Below are positions 59,801 through 64,000 of a stretch of 64,000 nt of DNA, piece by piece; within the stretch, counting starts at the first letter, position 1; the number at the start of each line of letters is the position of its first letter. The position numbers were made by a program, and so were the translations under genes. Below the pieces are notes generated by a model. The model did no database searches and had not been told where the DNA came from. It was given only the letters and a program-made list of their open reading frames with translations. The DNA is taken from assembly GCA_002007465.1 (NCBI GenBank), contig LNAC01001938.1, forward strand, positions 1-64,000, in the 5' to 3' direction. The DNA is from Ailurus styani (lineage: Eukaryota > Chordata > Mammalia > Carnivora > Ailuridae).

Positions 59801-62800
59801 CATATTCACATATTAATGAAAGATTTACATTGAAACCGTTTTTTTGACAGGGAAGTCCCCGTTAATTAAATGTATGGTACTCTGCTTTGGCCTCCCCACA
59901 GACTTGGAGTCCTTTCTCTCTTCAGGAAAAAAGGGATAAGTGAGAAGACGCAGTCCACACAGACTTCTTTCTCCCACATAAGAACACGGCACTCTCTGTG
60001 TACTTTCACACCCAGCAGTACGATTCTATTTTCAGTAACACCCAGGTTAGCTGGAATTCGGTTTCTCTACCATGTTATTTCACAGAGTTACTTTCACAGC
60101 ATTGTCCTTATACTTTAGTACATACAGCAGAAATCTCATCTCTCTTCATAAAAGCAAATACCCGTTGAAATTTGCCTTCTATACATAAGTGGTCCTATGA
60201 GTAAAAAGACTTCACTTTGCCTTAAGCTTCAAAGACAACTTGAAAGTAGTATCTTCTGACAAGAACATATTTGTTGAAGGACTGTCTTGCTCGAGTGTTA
60301 ACTGTTGAGAGGGACATGATAAACAAAATAGACTTCTTTCTCCCTCGGAGTGTTTTCTGATGCTTTACTCAAGCCTTCATACACACTTTACACAATTCTT
60401 CAGTCTTCAGGGTTCCTTGAGACAGGGTTTCTCTGCATTGTTGCTTCTAAGCATTAGGTGGGTGGCCCACTCCCTGACTTCCACACCTATATCGGAAAAG
60501 AGCTCTGTCTTCATGATGCAAGATGAGGGTCAAAATTTACATATTACAACAATTGGTTTCTCACACTCAAGTACTGTATGTTCCATCCCATGTGCTGTCA
60601 TTCTCTGTTTGGAAAACACGCCCATCTTCCTGAAATGTGGTATTCACAAGATGTTCTGACAGTGTTGCTTTTCAGAGTTATATATGTGCCACTTTCCTGA
60701 TGCTATGGAACACGCTTCCATCTTCCAGAAAGACGTTCATTGAAAGCGTTTTTCCCAACAGGGAAGTTTCTTTGGGGCAAGTGTAGGGCAATCTGCTTTG
60801 GCCTCCACACGGAGACTTCAAATGGTTTCTATCTTCTGGTGATATGGTATTAGTAAGAAGATGCATACCACACATTCTTCTTTCTCCCACCCAAGAATAT
60901 GGCACTGGGCACTTTGACACGAAACACTGTATATGATTCCACCATCAGGAGAGACTAGGATAGCTGGAATTTGGTTTCCATACCATGTTGTTTCACACAG
61001 TTACCTTAAAAGCACTGTCCTCATCCTTCCATACCTTCAACTGAAATCCTCTCTTCATGAAATCAGGTATTCATTCATATTTGCCTCCTGCACGCAAGTG
61101 GTCTTATGAGTTAAAAAGACTTCACTTTGGTTTATGCTTCAAGGACACTTTTGAACGTACTTCTATCTTATGACAAGAACATATTTGTTGAAGGACTGTT
61201 TCGCTACGTGGTGACTATTGTAAGGGGCATGTAAAACAAAACAGAATTGTATTTTTCGGAGTGAACTGACACTTTACTCAAGCTTTCATACACACTTTCA
61301 ACAATGCTTCAGTCTTCAGTGTTATTGCTGTTTCTTGAAACAGGGTTTGACTACATTGTTGCTTCTAAGTTTTAAGTGGATGGCCCACACTCTGACTTCC
61401 ATACCTACATAGGGAAACAGCTCTATCGTCGTGATGCAGGATGATGGTGGAGAATTGCGAACTATGCCAAATGGTTTTTCAGAGTCCAGTAGCATATATC
61501 CCATCAGATGTGCTGTCATTCACCGTTTGGAAAACATGCCTGTCTTCCTGAAATGTGGTAGTCGCAGGGTGTTCTGATGGAGTTGCTTCTCAGAGTTATG
61601 TATGTGGCACTATTCTGATTCTATGGCACACACTTTGGAACGTGCTTCCATCTTCAGGAAAAACGTTCGTTGAAACCGTTTTGTTCTGACAGGGAGTTTT
61701 CCTTGGGGTAAGTGTCAGGCACTCTGCTGGGCCTCCACACCTAGACTTGAAATTGTTTCTATCTTCATGGAACAAGAGTTGAGTGGAAGGTCGCATTCCA
61801 CACTGACTTCTTATTTCTCTGTAATTACATGGCACTCTGCAAACTTTCACACACATCTTTGAACAAGAATCCCCCTTCATGAGAGTCAATGTTCAATGAA
61901 AGTCGGTTGCTGTCCTGTGGTTCATAGGGGTACGATGATGGCACGTTCCTTAATCTTCAGTCATACAACGTGAAAATGCTGCTATCTTTGTGAAATCAGA
62001 TACTCATTCCAGTTCTTTTCTCTCCACACTTGGTCCTCCTATTTAAGAATACTTTGCCTTTCCCTAGGCTGCATATTCACTTTTGAAAGTACTTGATCTA
62101 TTGGCAAGAATGTATGAGTTGAAAGGCAGTTTTGTTATAGCGTTGTCCTTAGCATAAAATCTATCATCCTTCTCATGGTCTCTTTCTACATGTACATGTG
62201 ATACCCGCTCTAAGCTCAGGAAACAGGGTTTTGGTGGAAAGAGGCCTACAACACCAACTTGTTCCCCTCAGGGTAAGTACATGGCACTGTGTACTTTCAC
62301 TCACCACCTCGAGGATCACTCCACCGTCAGGAGAGATGATGTTAGCTTATTTCAGATTCTCTCTAGTCTTGTTTCATAGAGTTCTACTCTTTCCTTACGG
62401 TTCTATGCATCCACCTGAAATGCCATCCATCTTCGTGAGACCTGGCAGTCATGCAAATTATTACGCACCGGGGCCCAAGAGTTTAGAATATTTCACAAAT
62501 CCTAATGCTACACAGAGTTTTGATTGAACTATCTTCTGGAAATACCTGTGTGCTGACAATGGTTTCTCTACAGTATTGTATGTTGAACATTGCATTCTGA
62601 ACAGAAGTGTTTCTCTCTCAGAGAGAACAGTCTGGTGCGTTGCTGAAGCAGTCATACGGACTTTAGAAAACGCCTCTGTCTTCAGCGTCGTTGGTGCACT
62701 TTCGAACAGGGTTTCTCCACAGTGTTGCCTTTTAACGTTAAAGAGGATGGCACACACCCTGACTTCCACACCTACATCGGAAAACAGCTGTTTTCATGAT

Positions 62801-64000
62801 GCGAGATCAGGGTTGAAGGTTCCTTACTATGAGAACTGGTTTTCTCAGTGTCAAGTATATGTCCAAAGCCATGTGTTGTCATGTACCAGTGGGAAATGAC
62901 ACCCGTCTTCCAGAAATGTGGTAGTCCAATGTGGTTTCTTGATGGCATTGATTTTCAGAGTTAGACACGTGGAATCTTCTATATACCATGGCACACACTT
63001 TGGAACACACTTCCATCCCCAGGAAGGACGTTCAGTGAAACTGTTTTATCGGACAAGGAGATTTCTTGGCGTAAGTGTAAGGCACTCTGCATGCTCTCCA
63101 CACGTGGACATGGAATCATTTCTATCTTCTGGAGACCAGGTGTTAGTGAGAAGATGCATTCCACACAGCCTTCTTTCTCCCATGTAAAAACATGGCACTC
63201 TCTGTTTACTTTCCCACAAGCACTGCATATGAGCGAGTAGGTTAGCTTGAATTTGGTGGTGTTACTGTGTGGTTTCCACTACCTAATGGCAAAGTCCTTA
63301 TCCTTCTATATATACAGCAGAGATCCCATCTCTCTTCATCAACGCAGATACTCATTGAAATTTGCCTTCTATACGAAAGTGTTCCTATGAGTTTAGAAGG
63401 CTTCACTTTGCCTTTATGCTTCAAAGACACTTTTGAACGTAGTATCTTCTGACAAGAACATATTTGTCGAAGAACTGTCTTGCTACAGTGTTGACTGGTG
63501 AAAAGGGTATGATAAAACAGATTTGTTTCTCCCTCAGAGTGAAGTGTCTGACGCTTTACTCAAGCTTTTATACACACATTCGAAAATGCTTCAGTTTTCA
63601 GGGTTACTGCTTTTCCTTGAAATAGTGATTCACTACATTGTGGCTTCTAAGCATTAAGTGGATGGTTGATACTCTTACTTCCATACCTAAATCAGGAAAC
63701 AGCTCTATCGTCATAATGCAGGATGAGCGCTGAAATTTGCATACTACACTAATTAGTTTCTCACAGTCAAGTAGTATATGCCCCATTATATGTGCTTTCA
63801 CTCTCCTCCTGGACAAAAGCCTGTCTTTCTTGAAAAGTGGAATCGCAAGCTGTTCAGTCAGCGTTGCTTCTCAGAGTTAGGTAATTGGTACTTTTCTGAT
63901 GCTATAGCACAAAATTTGGAAACATCTTCCATCTCCAAGAAAGACGTTCATTGAAACCATTTTTTCCAACAGGGAAGTTTCTTTGGGGCAAGTGTAGGGC
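59801..64000 (+). repeat. sat110 satellite, terminal forward block
   Basis: Forward monomers run to the window end, so the array continues beyond it. A/B borders near 59830, 60740, 61670, 63035 and 63951 give spacings of about 910, 930, 1365 and 916 bp. The 1365-bp unit carries the extra four-monomer run B'-C'-D'-E' (about 62.1-62.55 kb). Minus-strand frames such as 62461-62769 and 61596-61889 arise across monomers. Confidence 0.87.

Overview
The window is nuclear DNA of a mammal, almost certainly an arctoid (dog-like) carnivore. The evidence is a set of tRNA-derived carnivore SINEs with CT-rich 3' parts and AAATAA tails (4.1, 12.5, 24.4 and 57.0 kb) and many carnivore-type LINE-1 (L1) copies. 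The SINE tail wording resembles that of mustelids and related families, but the species is not settled by sequence alone. I found no intact host protein-coding gene, no tRNA or rRNA gene and nothing prokaryotic. The long open frames are decayed L1 ORF1/ORF2 pieces or chance frames in satellite DNA.

Layout. 1-8.1 kb is ordinary euchromatin-like DNA: microsatellites, old L1 fragments, one SINE, several stretches I cannot assign, and one isolated CpG-dense block (about 2.16-2.85 kb), the only promoter-like feature outside L1. 8.1-14.3 kb is a stack of L1 copies on the minus strand, one split by a SINE with a perfect 16-bp target duplication. 14.3-25.3 kb is mainly a satellite ('sat310'): three related monomers of about 310 bp forming a higher-order repeat of about 0.93 kb, with scattered TTAGGG-like words and one inverted block (19.2-21.1 kb). 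From 23.4 kb to the end, a second satellite ('sat110') takes over: monomers of about 108-118 bp, eight types in fixed order, again giving a higher-order repeat of about 0.91-0.96 kb, plus a longer variant of about 1.36 kb.

The sat110 array is interrupted by six L1 copies or pieces, counting a nested one, and one SINE. Its orientation is forward from 23.4 to 42.1 kb, reverse from 42.1 to 59.5 kb and forward from 59.8 kb on. The last flip lies in an L1 fragment whose junction with the satellite is the same, in inverted orientation, as the junction at 52.2 kb, so an old inverted duplication is preserved here.

Overall this reads as the edge of a heterochromatic block (pericentromeric, subtelomeric or interstitial): unique DNA, then an L1-rich border, then two composite satellites repeatedly rearranged and invaded by L1. 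The strongest candidate for something undescribed is this pair of interleaved satellites sharing a period near 0.93 kb. Assembly gaps (245 N at 45.04 kb and single n at 9757, about 10306 and 46890, two of them flanked by short direct duplications) mean local structure should be treated with care.
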